Assembly: GCA_033557675.1 (NCBI GenBank)
Contig: JAWQRM010000251.1
Coordinates: forward strand, 1 to 25,594
DNA: 25,594 nt
Origin: Coptodactyla brooksi
Lineage: Eukaryota; Arthropoda; Insecta; Coleoptera; Scarabaeidae
Direction of reading: 5' to 3'
Part shown: in pieces, positions 1 through 9,766 of the stretch
Layout: each line of letters starts with the position of its first letter
Numbering within the stretch: the first letter of the stretch is position 1
Made by a program: the position numbers and the translations under genes
The notes under the pieces: model-generated
What the model was told of the DNA's origin: nothing
Databases searched by the model: none
What the model saw: only the letters and a program-made list of their open reading frames with translations

Positions 1-46
1 GCTTGAAAATAATCAAGAATTATCATTTCAAAATTCAATAATTGGA

Positions 47-951
47 ATGGATCGCTACATGTTGGATGAAAAATTAGAAATAGTTTTTATTTATGGAGAG
101 TTAGAGTCAGTTGGACGACTTTCACTCGTCTAATCGAAAATTTCAAAAAAAAACCAAGACGTTGGAAACAAAAAAACGCAATCGCCTTCGAAGTGCCACA
201 GATGAAAGCAATCAAATAGAAGTTCTTGCGGCTGTTACCTTCGATCCCCCAAGTTGTCCTCAAATTACTGCTGGTTCAGAAATCCAATTTGAGGAAAAAG
301 TCAAGTGTCCAAAGAAATTTGAACTTGAATAAACGTCATACATACCACTGCATTATTGGAGTACTCTAAACCCACACTGGCTCAGAGAAGTTCAGAATCA
401 AAGACCATGGTCAGTGAACGTGTAGTGTGGTATTATTAGGGAGTACTTAATTGGATCTTTCTTCATTGAAGGAAACTTGAGTGGAGAGGTTTACTGCAAT
501 TTTTTGCGCAATGACCTTCCGAAATTGTTGGACAACGTTCCACTTGATATCAGAAGGGTCATATGGTATCAGCATGACGGCTGTCTAGCCCATTTTTCTA
601 TAATGTCTCGTGAGGTTCTAGATGAAATGTATCCAGATCGGTAACTAAGACGTGGGGGTCCAGCGAACTGGTCTCCTAGATCACCTGATCTGACCTCACC
701 AGATTTTTTTCATGTGGGTTTTTTTAAAAGACAAAGTTTATGCAGACGTACCAACAAGTGCTGACGACATGTAGAGAAGAATTGAAAATGGGTGTCAATT
801 CATAAACGGGGAGATGTTCCGCCGAGTAAACAGTGCTTTTCAACTAAGAATTGAAACGTGTTTGGAACAGGAAGGACATCCTTTTGAACATTTGCTTCCA
901 TATGTCAGAAAAAAAAATCAAATCAGAATTTTAAACATTCAACAAAATTAA
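47..951 (+). pseudogene. Mariner-like (DUF4817-type) transposase relic
   Basis: This is a dead transposase of the IS630/Tc1-mariner group, in the insect branch with a DUF4817-type N-terminus. It opens with an ATG and the family-like motif EKLEIVFIYGE. It shifts frame near 110 into a helix-turn-helix-like stretch (RLRSATDESNQIEVLAAVT). A gap near 330-370 removes the part that should carry the first catalytic aspartate. The best preserved segment is about 390-640, with motifs VNVWCGIIREYLIGSFFIEG and WYQHDG (second aspartate). The SPDLTSPDFF motif (third catalytic region) follows at about 680-715. A PFEHLLPYV tail leads to a stop at 949-951. At least four frame changes and internal stops exclude function. 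The family call is recognition from memory of related insect elements, and the segments are collinear with it. Confidence 0.85.
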
Positions 952-1207
952 TTTTCCTATTTTTTTCTTTAATTTTTCTTTAATGAAACATTTTTTACAG
1001 AGCTATTTTTTTATTAGATAGAAGTATAGATATTAGTTTTAAACTAAATGTGCATTGTAGAACTTTAACTCTGTAGCAAAATGTCTAATAAAAAATTCGT
1101 TCAAATAAAAAATGTTTATTTTTTGAAGATCTACTAGAATCTGTAAAAAAATATAGGGTTGCCATTTGAAAAAGAAAGTTGCCTTTGAAATGACCTTTGA
1201 AATAATG

Positions 1208-1240
1208 TCTTGGTTAAAAGTAACTATCTTTTAACCAAGA
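1208..1240. repeat. Perfect 13-bp inverted repeat, 7-nt loop
   Basis: The arm TCTTGGTTAAAAG at 1208-1220 is followed by TAACTAT and the exact reverse complement CTTTTAACCAAGA at 1228-1240. It lies in the probable tail of the mariner-like element and may be subterminal transposon sequence. No T-run or gene context suggests a terminator. Confidence 0.8.
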
Positions 1241-1577
1241 TACCCTTTTATTATTACTATCATGACATGTCCCCCTTTTTGCTGAAAAACTTTTGTCTGA
1301 AACTTCTCTCCATACAACTTACTGTTTTTAAGTAATCTTTAATCTCTGCTTTAAATGGGACACCCGATATAAGAAGCAAAATGTGTTCCGTTCAATTGGC
1401 AAGAATAAAATAGATTGGCCCTATCTTCCTTAGACGATAAATGTTATACTAGTGAAGATAGAATTCATACCTTGGCTTGGGGGCACAAAGGTTTAGTGTA
1501 GGCCACTTAAGTATTTTTTCTTTTTATGGGGATTCATATTATGTAACTAGTTAGTTAAACTGTAATATTTTGTAGAG

Positions 1578-1586
1578 TATAAATAG
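1578..1586 (+). promoter_or_regulatory. TATA-box-like sequence
   Basis: TATAAATAG matches the metazoan TATA consensus and lies about 100 bp before the first recognisable Gypsy protease residues. It may be a decayed LTR promoter. In AT-rich DNA such a match is common, so the call is weak. Confidence 0.25.
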
Positions 1587-1689
1587 AGTTTCCCAATAGA
1601 AAAGAAGAAAAAAATTGTAATTTTGTTTTATTTTTGCGCTACCTTTAAGGCAGGTGCAGGAAGTGTCAAGATGGCGAACGGGGAAGCTT

Positions 1690-3030
1690 GAGAGTGCACT
1701 GGATTCATATCGGTGCCGGTTGAGTTACAGCAGAGATTCGTGTGGATCGATATGATGATTGTACCAGAGCTTACGCAGATGATCCTCGGTGTAGATCTCT
1801 TCCAGGCCATGCGTGTGGTTCCGGATTTGAGTAGGAACGAATGAGAGTTTTCTGCTGGCAAAAATTTCGTTGACAGTACAGTAGAGGTGATCTGGGGTGT
1901 ACTAACACCACGGAGCACGTCATCAGTACAAACTCTCCTTGCATTAAGTAGCGTCTCACCCGGTCTCATTCGTCATCCAGGAGTGTATCAACAGTAGACA
2001 TAGTTGGTCCTCTCCTATCCTGCTCGGAGAAAGATAGTTACCCACTGCCCTATGTTACGGCCACTCTCTACAAGCTGAAGAATGCTAAGTATCTGTCGTC
2101 TCTAGATATCAAGTCGGTTTTTTGGAAGGTACCTCTAGACAAGGAGTCCAGGAAGCACACAGCGTTCACGATTCCAGATCGAGGGTTGTTCTAGTTCACG
2201 CGGATGCAGTTAGGTATGCATAGCTCTCCTACAACATATCAGAGATTCATCAATCAAGAGCTTAACGCATTTGTTTACTTGGACAATGTTATTGTGGTCA
2301 CGGATTCCTTTCATCGATATTTAGAGGTGTTAGGAGAGATTTTCAGGAGGTTGAACGAGGCCGGTCTCAGAGTCAGTTGGGAAAAATGTGGACCTTGTAG
2401 GTAGAGGCTTGCATATCGATCCACAGAAGGTGGAGGCTATGGTGAAAATCCCTGAACCTAGAAATCGGAAGGAAGGTAGGAGGATTGTTGGCATGTTTTC
2501 TTGGTATGGGTGATTCATACCCGATTTCGCAGCACTCATGAGTCCGATCACGGTATTGTTGAGGAATGGGGAAGTGAAGTGAAGATTGTGACCGGGCGTT
2601 CCGGAATAATAAGGAGAGGTTGGTCTCTGCTCCGGTGTTGTGTTGTCCGGACTATGGTTACCCTTTTGAACTTCATACCGATGCCTTAGCGATTAATTTG
2701 GAGCTTGTCTGGACCCAGCCATCGGAGCGAGGCGAAAGAGTAGAGCGTATCTGAACAGGACATTGTCGGGGGCTCAGCCTACTCAGAAACGCGGCAGAGT
2801 GGTTTCACTCTACCATGTCTGGTGGTTATTTGGACTGCGTTGCTATCTGGAGAAAGAACCTTTCACCATTATTGTAGACTCTTATTCGTTGGTTTAGCTT
2901 TTTTAAAGCTGAAAACTTTTTCGGGTAGGTTGGTTGGTTGGTAGGATGGACAATGCGGCTCCAGCAGTTCGACTTCAAGGCATCGTAATTCAAGCATCGT
3001 AATTTAAGGCGAGGAAGTGGACTTAGTCGA
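1690..3030 (+). pseudogene. Gypsy/Ty3 retrotransposon pol relic (protease, RT, RNase H)
   Basis: This is the polyprotein of a Gypsy-type LTR retroelement, heavily broken. In order on the + strand: an aspartic protease tail near 1770-1840 (MILGVDLFQAMRVVPDLS), a pre-RT segment with SWSSPILL near 2005, and RT from about 2036 (DSYPLPYVTATL, then YLSSLDIKS with the first catalytic aspartate). The family motif YLDD appears as YLDN (FVYLDNVIVV, about 2270-2300), so a catalytic aspartate is lost. The RT continues as FRRLNEAGLRVSWEKC. The thumb and connection region follows (VGMFSW, then PDFAALMSPIT in another frame), and near 2700 WTQPSERGERV marks RNase H. A block between SPILL and DSYPLP (the usual R-CVDYR-LN region) is deleted. 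The last recognisable piece is LQQFDF near 2960. Stops and frame changes exclude activity. No integrase is recognisable. Confidence 0.88.
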
Positions 3031-3734
3031 GGAGTAGTCCCAACAGAACACGAAGTGAATTCAGGAGGTGGACTTAAGATGAGGAACAGTTCAAACGGCT
3101 GTGACGTGCCCTTTGAATGACGTGCCGGAACACCCGATCTTCCACCTACACAAAGCCTCCTCCTCATGGAGGTCGGCAACCCTGAATTGTACAAGGTGAG
3201 TCTGGGGTCGGCCCTAGTCAGTGAAGAAGGGGAAGGTTTAATAAAGATAGGAAATAGACGCCGCATTCTCGTAAAATCAGACCAACCTGTATATACAATC
3301 CTGCCCGCGATGGTCAAAGAAAACCTCCCTCCAAGAGAAACAAGTCTTATATATTAACAAAGTACAGTCAACAAAGTGTACATTGTAGAGATAAACAATA
3401 ATTATCACAATTAATAAAAGAAATCTTTCTTTGAACTAAACCGAAGCAAAATGTTTCGCCATTAAGCCAACAAATGTCGACTCTAACTTGATCGTAAAAA
3501 GGAAACGTTCTAACTCTCGCAATTAAGGAGTAAGTGATTAATATGATTATACCAATCAGAGTAATCAACTTTATGACTTCTAGAGCCACAGCAGACTAAA
3601 AATTGAACGTTAAAAATGATACAAACAATAAGTGAGGTTATAACCGTAATCAAAAATCAAAATATTAAAAATATGCAAATACGAAGTTAACAAAAGTTAC
3701 GATAAACGAGTAGGTTTATTCCGACGTCGATGGG
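3031..3734. other. Unassigned region, possible Gypsy remnant and LTR-like AT-rich DNA
   Basis: A 63-codon open frame at 3166-3357 (+) has no motif I recognise and probably is the tail of the Gypsy relic. From 3358 to 3734 the DNA is AT-rich and non-coding. It could be an LTR, but no matching second copy is visible in the window, so this stays a guess. Confidence 0.3.
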
Positions 3735-5125
3735 ATGACCACGCCTCGTCCACGGGTAACGAAGCTCGATGGGGAGTCACACGACTCGAAAAAGTGGACG
3801 AAGCACAAGATGTCGCCCAAAGAGTATCGTAACGAGGAAAGGTACCTCCAAAAGTGTGCTCCAAAACGAACGCCTCAAAAGCATGCTCCCAAAATCCGGT
3901 TACTCTTAATCGGATGCCTCAAAAAAAGATGCTCCTAACTAAATCTAAGGACAAATATAAAAACGACTCTTAGGACAAAAATATACCTGAATTCCTACAA
4001 AATGAACAATAGTCTCCCTTCCAAATACCTTACGAAATTAACCGATCCCTTGTAATCGTCGATGCAGAAGGAAAAATATCCGACCCACGATAGTTAGAAC
4101 ATCCCCACGATCCCTCAGGATTCCACAAAATTAAACGATGAAACGTTCCCAACTTGGAGTAAGCGAAGGATGACCTTCGATATGTCTTGGTCGAAAGATC
4201 TTCGAAAGACCTTCTACGACTCCTTTCTGGACAATGATGTCAGTAACAACGAAGACCTCGCTACGATGTCTGACGCAGGAAAGAGAGCTTGCATACGGAA
4301 AATCCTGCTGTTATACCCGGAAAACAGGAAATGACATATCCAACCTAAAGATACCCTGAAAACAACAATCTCAACACAACTACTTGAGAAGAAACGGATG
4401 AAAAACCGCTAAGCCAATGTCCAATTAAAGCAAGACAATAGAAGGATTTACAGCGCCAATAAACTATGCGCGACGTTAGCGAGAAAACAGAAATCTACAA
4501 CCAACACCACAAGTCCAGTTCAGAAAACGAACACCAGCTGTCTACACGAGTGCCACGCTTAACGAAAAAATCCAAAGCTACGAAAATGACCCGATAAAAC
4601 TCAAACCTGACGACAAAATCTACCAGCTAGAAATGGAACCGTTTCACGGCACTCCAACTTGGTTCAGGAAGTAGATCAAGGAGAACTTCCGCAGATTGCC
4701 CGAGTGCCCGAGCGTTCAATATACGGATTCTGATTTTCTGGCAATCGTTTCTCAGCCGCCAAGAAACGGAGTCAAAGCAATTTGTGACCCGGAGAGCTTT
4801 GTTGATAATAATTCGGTAGCCAGTGTAGTAACAAAGCAGGGTTCTGAAGTCGATGTTCGTGGACGGGCTTGTAGGAAGGTTGTTTCCTTGTAGATACACG
4901 AAGCTATTTCTTTCAGGGAGTAAATCAGGATTGTTTAGAACTCGACGGAGGGTTGCGTCGAGGGAGATTGTTGTGTTCGGTGTCCAAGGCTATGTAGCTG
5001 GTGACCCAATGTTAAGATCCAAACGATTTTGTTTCGGGAATAGGGAGGGATTAGATGTAGGAAATCCAGCAGGGATTTGGCACGCTGAGGTCTGGATCGG
5101 CAGTTGGGTTGATCCCCCAGGGTAA
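3735..5125 (+). other. Fragmented open frames, possibly gag-like, not recognised
   Basis: Short + strand open frames follow one another in different phases: 3735-3938 (basic, lysine-rich), a stretch near 4140-4330 that reads without stops, one near 4590-4900 containing YQLEMEPFHGTPTWF and ECPSVQYTDSDFLAIVSQPP, and 4853-5125. The positively charged start and the FHGTPTWF phrase recall gag proteins of LTR retroelements, where a similar phrase precedes the capsid-like region. I recognise no zinc knuckle, protease or catalytic motif. The base composition is less AT-rich than the flanks, which suggests inserted element DNA rather than background. No function should be assigned. Confidence 0.3.
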
Positions 5126-6160
5126 GTTAGAGTCGTCTTAGGTCGGATTTCACTCTGTAGAAAAGGCGTTAGAATGTCTCTATCGATTTATCCTGGTGCA
5201 GTAGAAGGCTACTAATTGGATTCAGGACTATATTGCACTTGTGGTAGATCTTACATTTCTGTATTCGCTGATCTGGTGTCTGTTGAGACTTATTATCGTG
5301 TTGTTCATTCTAGGAGTGCTCATTCGATTTTGTAGTTTATTATGACGACTTAGATTTGTCTTCATACCTGTTAGTTTTCCCAATTGTGACTTGGACGATT
5401 TTGATTTGTCCGTTTTGATTTCTTCGTGCTTCGACATTCCCTTAGGTATATCCGGTTCATGATCAGTATTTTAGCAACCACTACTTTTTCGCTTTGTTGA
5501 AGAGAAACACTTTTAAAGTTTTTTTTTTGTTTGTTGGAGAGATCTATTTTCGACTTCTGCGTTAGCCTTTGTAATTATTTCAGTGACTTGTGTTTTTCTT
5601 ACACATATATTTTAAAAACTACGTGTTTTAAGTATTTAAAGTGTTTATTTAAGTGGTTTTCGGGCTGCTGCTGTTTTTTGTGGTGCTGTTCTTTGGTTTT
5701 ACCCCTAGCTCTCGGCGGTTTATATTTTTTACTCACCCAGGGCGAGTTTAGAGATGCCATAGTCGATGTCTTGGGCGTCTCTCGCTCTGGTGTTCTATGT
5801 TAATTAAATGTCGGTAAGGCAGAAAAAGGTATTTCGTTATTCCTTTTTTCGGCGTTCGTATTTTGTCGTGAATATCCGAGTACAGAACTCTTCAGAAAGG
5901 CAGAACTCTCCAGTAAAAATTACGTGGCGGCTTTGTTCATACCTTATTTTTTTGGAACTCACCTCGTCTCCACTGTTAGCGGGTCGGCCTGCAGTGTTCT
6001 GTGGGAGTTGAGGAGCTGACATTCTCTAAGGGAGAAGGTTACAGAGTTTGCTGGTGTGAATTTGAGTGGAGGCGCGATTGTTATCGGCACCTCCACCAAT
6101 TTTGAGTGTCACAGTTTCAAACGGCTTGTTTATTGAACGAACCCGTTCAACGGTGTGGTT
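5126..6160. other. Non-coding or unrecognised region
   Basis: No gene is supported. A T-rich block around 5515-5720 yields a hydrophobic frame (5531-5803, +) that looks like translated low-complexity DNA. A small direct repeat of CAGAACTCT occurs near 5884 and 5900. The stretch 5690-6060 is less AT-rich and might be an LTR or leader fragment, but no partner copy was found. Confidence 0.35.
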
Positions 6161-6219
6161 TAATAATATATTAGGGCAATCAATATGTATATTATAATAA
6201 TATATTAGGGCAATCAATA
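6161..6219. repeat. Tandem duplication of a 25-bp sequence
   Basis: Identical 25-bp copies lie at 6161-6185 and 6195-6219, both containing ATATTAGGGCAATCAATA and separated by 9 bp (period 34). Their identity within otherwise decayed surroundings implies a recent local duplication. Confidence 0.85.
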
Positions 6220-6257
6220 AATAACGAGACAGAGGTCATTAAACTAAAAGTATGGTA

Positions 6258-6590
6258 TTTAGAAAAATGGAGACTGGCCTGTAGTTGGGCCTGTAAGGGA
6301 AGTTATTTTGAAAGAATTGATACATTTAGCAACTTTAGAGATCCTCCACCACCAATGGCATATTAAATACGTTATGATACTGGTTTTCGATTTGCAACAA
6401 CGTCCGATGGCAATGTGGGAGCTAGAAATAATGAAGAATATGTTTATTACGCCATGTTCTCGAACCCACAGATCTGTATGATGTCGCAACTAAGAAATAT
6501 ATCGATAAGAGAATTGAAACTATGAATAATAGAATTATACCTACAATTACATATCAGAATAAAGTTCTAATGGACAAATTAAATTTTTTA
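6258..6590 (+). pseudogene. Transposon-related open-frame remains, possibly Polinton-associated
   Basis: Reading the + strand across frame changes gives FATTSDGNVGARNNEEYVYY near 6390-6450, then LYDVATKKYIDKRIETMNN near 6475-6530. The phrase DVATKKYID resembles the ATKKYVD motif found in element-encoded proteins that I associate with Polinton/Maverick-like and other viral-like elements. I am not sure of the family. Its place a few hundred bases before an integrase relic on the same strand supports a common element. Stops and frameshifts show it is dead. Confidence 0.35.
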
Positions 6591-6875
6591 TAAGGGGATA
6601 TGTATAAACAATTAAAAATATGAACACGAAAATAGCACATTCGTCTATAGGAGACGAAATCCAGCGAACTGTAAAAGATCTTACATTCTAAATAGAACTA
6701 CATATGTAAAATAGTACAGAATTTAAAACGGCCCACGCGAAGAAATTGTTTAGTTTTGATGGATAAATCCATCTACATGCTCTCGAAAGAGTTTCTGTTG
6801 GGAAAACTTGAGTTGCGAGGGCCCTAATTACATAAATAGTATTGCAACAATTACTACTCGTTAGTTGTTAGAAAG

Positions 6876-7264
6876 ATGAGTAACGTAAAAGAACAAATTG
6901 TTGATGAACTACATTGAGCCGCTAGACGTCGCTATCGAAGACGGCGAACAATTATTCGTGACTTACATGACGTGTAGTACGATGACAAGCCGATTTCGTA
7001 GATATATCTATGTCAGATCGAATAAACAGTATAAATATATATTAGTTGTGATTGATTTTTTTTCAAAGTATCCCTGGACCAGGCACCTGAAAAATAAAAC
7101 TACTAATAATTAAGTAATTAAAAATACTAACTTAAATAGTACCAATACGAATTTCACAACGCTGCGGTTACGAAGTCATTGGACTTAACCATTACTCTAT
7201 GCATAGCAATATGAAAACATCAATTACCGAACGTGTAATTCGAACGTTAAAAGCATCCATTCAT
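6876..7264 (+). pseudogene. Polinton/Maverick-type retroviral-like integrase relic
   Basis: A decayed rve-family integrase on the + strand. An ATG at 6876 opens MSNVKEQIVDELH, followed after an in-frame stop by an arginine-rich linker (AARRRYRRRR). This matches the HKPARRNFPRRR-like entry of such integrases as I recall it. Near 7020-7080 comes QYKYILVVIDFFSKYPW, the usual core strand, and near 7180-7260 in another frame NHYSMHSNMKTSITERVIRT, which contains the catalytic glutamate (TERVIRT). The first catalytic aspartate and the central DQG-type aspartate are not recognisable. This style of integrase is typical of Polintons and related domesticated insect genes. No protein-primed polymerase, capsid or terminal repeat is seen nearby, so only a fragment remains. 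Confidence 0.7.
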
Positions 7265-7461
7265 TCATCTGATTCCTTTAAGTGGAGTTCAAACTCTTTC
7301 ATCTGCTCTTGTTTAGTATCAAACTCTCTGGATTCCGACATTGTAATTATCCATGCGCCTGCAACAACAGCGGATTTGTAGGTTCATTCTTCTACAAACT
7401 TACTGCGAATTTTGCGATCGCGGCGAATAAAATAACAATCGTGCACGGACATGTCCTGACA

Positions 7462-7560
7462 TATCTGGACGCAAAACAATGTATGGCTTTTGCATATCTG
7501 GATAAGAAATACTAGATCACTTTTGCTTGTTTGGACACGAAACAACTGGCGAATTTTGCG
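7462..7560 (+). repeat. 33-bp tandem repeat, three units, encoding an 11-residue period
   Basis: Units at 7462-7494, 7495-7527 and 7528-7560 translate in one frame to YLDAKQCMAFA, YLDKKY*ITFA and CLDTKQLANFA. The consensus is an aromatic or cysteine, then LD, a lysine, a glutamine or tyrosine, and terminal FA. Residues at fixed places are kept although bases differ. An upstream YKLTANFA at 7393-7416 may be an older unit. The frame runs from 7282 and is stopped inside unit 2. I do not recognise the protein. It follows the Polinton-like integrase and could be part of that element or a separate gene relic. Confidence 0.7.
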
Positions 7561-7747
7561 ATTTAAGCAAACATTCGATAGTAAAGGAATTCATAGCTGT
7601 AAATATGATGCGCAGTAGGATTTTGATGTCAAACACGTGCACCGAACACTTGCTGCCATAAAATAAATGCTGATTTGTAGAATTTCAAGGGCACTGATGC
7701 AAAACACGAAAACATCGGGCAGATTTTAGGCATACACAGGGTATTAA

Positions 7748-7979
7748 GGAATTTATGTTACAACGTCCTAGGGTATATAGGGGAGGTCAAATAAGGTATT
7801 TTTTGTTTTGGAAAAAAACAAATAATTATCAAAGATCATAAAGTGACAATGAAAGTTCACAATCTCAGATTTAGTTAGACAAATTCGTTTTAAATAGAAA
7901 ATTATACTGATTCTGAATACACTAAGATGGTGCTGATTGACGGTGATGCATCGAGCTACTAGACCAAAAACTGTCAAAT
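7748..7979 (+). repeat. Dispersed repeat X, copy 1, interrupted by a mariner end
   Basis: The left part, 7748-7810, contains GTTACAACGTCCTAGGGTAT and GGGGAGGTCAAATAA. The reverse complement of 11050-11110 matches it closely. The right part, GACCAAAAACTGTCAAAT at 7962-7979, matches the reverse complement of 10988-11005 exactly. Between them lies a mariner 5'-end fragment that is absent from the second copy. Confidence 0.75.
7805..7920 (+). mobile_element. Mariner-like 5'-end fragment, inverted relative to 8124-9200
   Basis: This stretch is nearly the reverse complement of about 9069-9189. It shares AGATCATAAAGTGACA, TTTAGTTAGACAAATTCGTTTT and the start of the transposase (ENYTDSEY against MVNYTDSEY). 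It is therefore a + strand copy of the element's 5' end, cut off after the ninth codon or so. Together with 9069-9189 it forms an inverted repeat of about 115-120 bp around the transposase relic. Confidence 0.8.
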
Positions 7980-8082
7980 TTAGAGTGCAAATATACAACC
8001 CGAACTAGTAACATAAGAAAAATACTTTATTAATTAAATATTAAATCAAAGAGTAAATACATAGAAACATGTTTCTTAACAG

Positions 8083-8103
8083 TAAATAAATAAATAAATA
8101 AAA
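8083..8103. repeat. (TAAA)n microsatellite
   Basis: About five tetranucleotide units in a row near the 3' end of the - strand mariner relic. Confidence 0.85.
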
Positions 8104-8123
8104 CAAGAGTAATACATAATTTA

Positions 8124-9095
8124 GTGGAGGTACTGTTCTAGGTGACCACCACCGTGGTTAATACATAGGTTGCATCTGCGCATCATATTTAATCGAACCC
8201 GCTGAAAAATATCTGGAATGAGGCGTATAGTCTCAGCTGATTCTGTAATCCTTGGCACCAGATCTTCTGCAGACTCAACTGGGCTTTTGTAAACTAGGCT
8301 TTTCATGTCGACCGAAGGACTCATCTAAAAATTGGGCGGCTTCGTTAAAATGATGGGCTGGTGCCCCAGCATGCTGGAACCACATTTGTTCCCTAACATT
8401 TGGTGGCACATCTAATGATTCTGGCAAAACGTTGCGCAGAAAATGGACGTAAGTTGCACTGTTCAATCGATAGGGTAGCATGTATGGACCAAGTAAGCAG
8501 TCACCAACAATATCGGCCCACATATTGGCTGAGAACCTGCTCTAGTAATTTTTTAAAACGGTAGCATGTGGATTTGCTTTAGCCCTAATAATAATCCCTT
8601 CTTTTTTGAAAGATGCTTCATCAGTGTACAGAACGCAGTTTGGAAAAGAGCTTGTACTTCACAGCGCTAAAGATACCATCGACAAAACGCAATACGATGC
8701 TTGCTATCCTCAGGGAGCAGTGCTTGTACTTTTTGACTGCGGTACGCACGCAGAGACTGCTCCTTAAGTACTCTCCAGATAGTATTAATGGCTGACGTCC
8801 ATAACCTGGGCGACAGCTCGAGTGCTCGTGGACGGATATTCGGCAAATTGCTGAAGTATTTCCTCTTCAAATATTAGTGTTGCAAATGTCTCTGAACACC
8901 TGCGTTGTTACGAGCCACTTTTAATCTTCCCGTTTCTCTTAAACGCCGCGTGATTCTTTCGAAGATGGTATGCCCAGGAATGCGCCTCGTCGGAAACCGT
9001 TCTGCGTTTAACCGTCTAGCAGATCGACCATTTCGACGTGCTTCGCCGTAAATCAGCAGCATGTCAGTGTATTCAGAATCAGTATAATTTACCAT
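8124..9095 (-). pseudogene. Mariner-like (DUF4817-type) transposase relic, second copy
   Basis: Transposase on the - strand, same superfamily as the relic at the left edge but better preserved. The start at 9095 gives MVNYTDSEYTDMLLIYGEAR, then FPTRRIPGHTIFERITRRLR (N-terminal DNA-binding region). After frame changes come NTIWRVLKEQSLRAYRSQKV, CTDEASFKKEG (first catalytic aspartate, about 8600-8625), NMWADIVGDCLLGPYMLPYR and MWFQHAGAPAHHF, where the family's QHDG reads QHAG, so the second aspartate is lost. The SPDLTPLDFF block with the third aspartate is deleted between SFGRH and MKSLVYKSPVESAEDL. The tail CINHGGGHLEQYL is typical. It is dead on several counts. A fragment of the same family in inverse orientation lies at 7805-7920. 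Confidence 0.88.
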
Positions 9096-9189
9096 TTAAA
9101 ACGAATTTGTCTAACTAAATTTGAGATTGTGACCTTCGACTGTCACTTTATGATCTTTGACAATTATTTGTAATCATTTGTTTTTTCAA
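9069..9189 (-). repeat. 5' end of the mariner relic, arm of inverted repeat
   Basis: It pairs with 7805-7920. It covers the 5' non-coding end and the first nine codons of the transposase. The outer border TTTTTTCAAAATAACATTACAGTA also recurs near 10922-10947, where a second isolated end of the family seems to lie. Confidence 0.75.
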
Positions 9190-9286
9190 AATAACATTAC
9201 AGTAAAAAATTGTTGGTTCTGGTACCAACATCGAAGGTTCGTCAGGGATCGAAGAGAGAAAGTCGTGGATTCTGATACCAACATCG

Positions 9287-9555
9287 GAGGTTCTTCTTCT
9301 TCGGATCAAAGGACCTTTCATTCTCATAAATAAGGTTTCCTAATAAAAAGATATCAGAGGTAAATACTTTTGCACTTTAGTTTTATTTTCTTTATTCGTA
9401 GGTGTGTAGGTACGCCACCTGTATCGCGGGGCCGTAAGTACTAGACAGCACAATGTGCCTAATTTTTTCCTTTTAGCGTAGGGAATCAGTAGCACGATAC
9501 CTATATCGCGGGGATGTAAGTAATAGACAGCGCCATCTATCACGGAAGTGGGTTG
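9287..9555. repeat. Direct repeat block A, copy 1
   Basis: Block A is shared with 11239-11512. Both contain GGACCTTTCATTCTC, AAATAAGGTTTCCTAATAAA and TTTATTCGTAGG. Two internal sub-repeats have the form TATCGCGGG..CGTAAGTA followed by TAGAC (9422 and 9504 here). No coding frame is recognised. It lies downstream, on the - strand, of the LINE tail B in both copies, so it could be part of the same element's 3' region or a separate SINE-like or satellite unit. Confidence 0.85.
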
Positions 9556-9766
9556 ATTAGGTCAGGAACGTAGATAGTACTGGATTGAGTCAGTAAGGAA
9601 GGTGGCACATATGTACAAATGAACTGAACCTGATGTTTTAACTTCCACCATCCTATCTAATCTTAAAATTTGTATTCCTTACCCCTTAGTGACTCTATTG
9701 AAGTAACTTTTTGCTTAGTCTAATCATTGCAGTATATGCTCATATATCTTTAACGGTTACACTTTT

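Larger units (their letters stand above)
952..1627. other. Non-coding flank between mariner relic and Gypsy relic
   Basis: No gene is visible. The AT-rich left part, to about 1320, probably holds the 3' untranslated end of the mariner-like element. It includes a 13-bp perfect hairpin at 1208-1240. The right part, about 1330-1627, could be remains of an LTR or leader of the Gypsy element that follows, because a TATA-like sequence precedes an A-rich run and the protease relic. Neither boundary is marked by a clear terminal repeat. Confidence 0.4.

Noticed and set aside
1628..1969. 113-residue - strand frame
   Set aside because: It is the shadow of the Gypsy protease and pre-RT region on the + strand.
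2826..3317. 163-residue - strand frame
   Set aside because: It overlaps the end of the Gypsy RNase H relic on the + strand, shows no recognisable motif and is basic and Pro/Ser-rich, as expected from antisense translation.
5531..5803. Hydrophobic 90-residue frame resembling a membrane protein
   Set aside because: It translates a T-rich stretch, has no homologous look or splice context, and lies in decayed element DNA.
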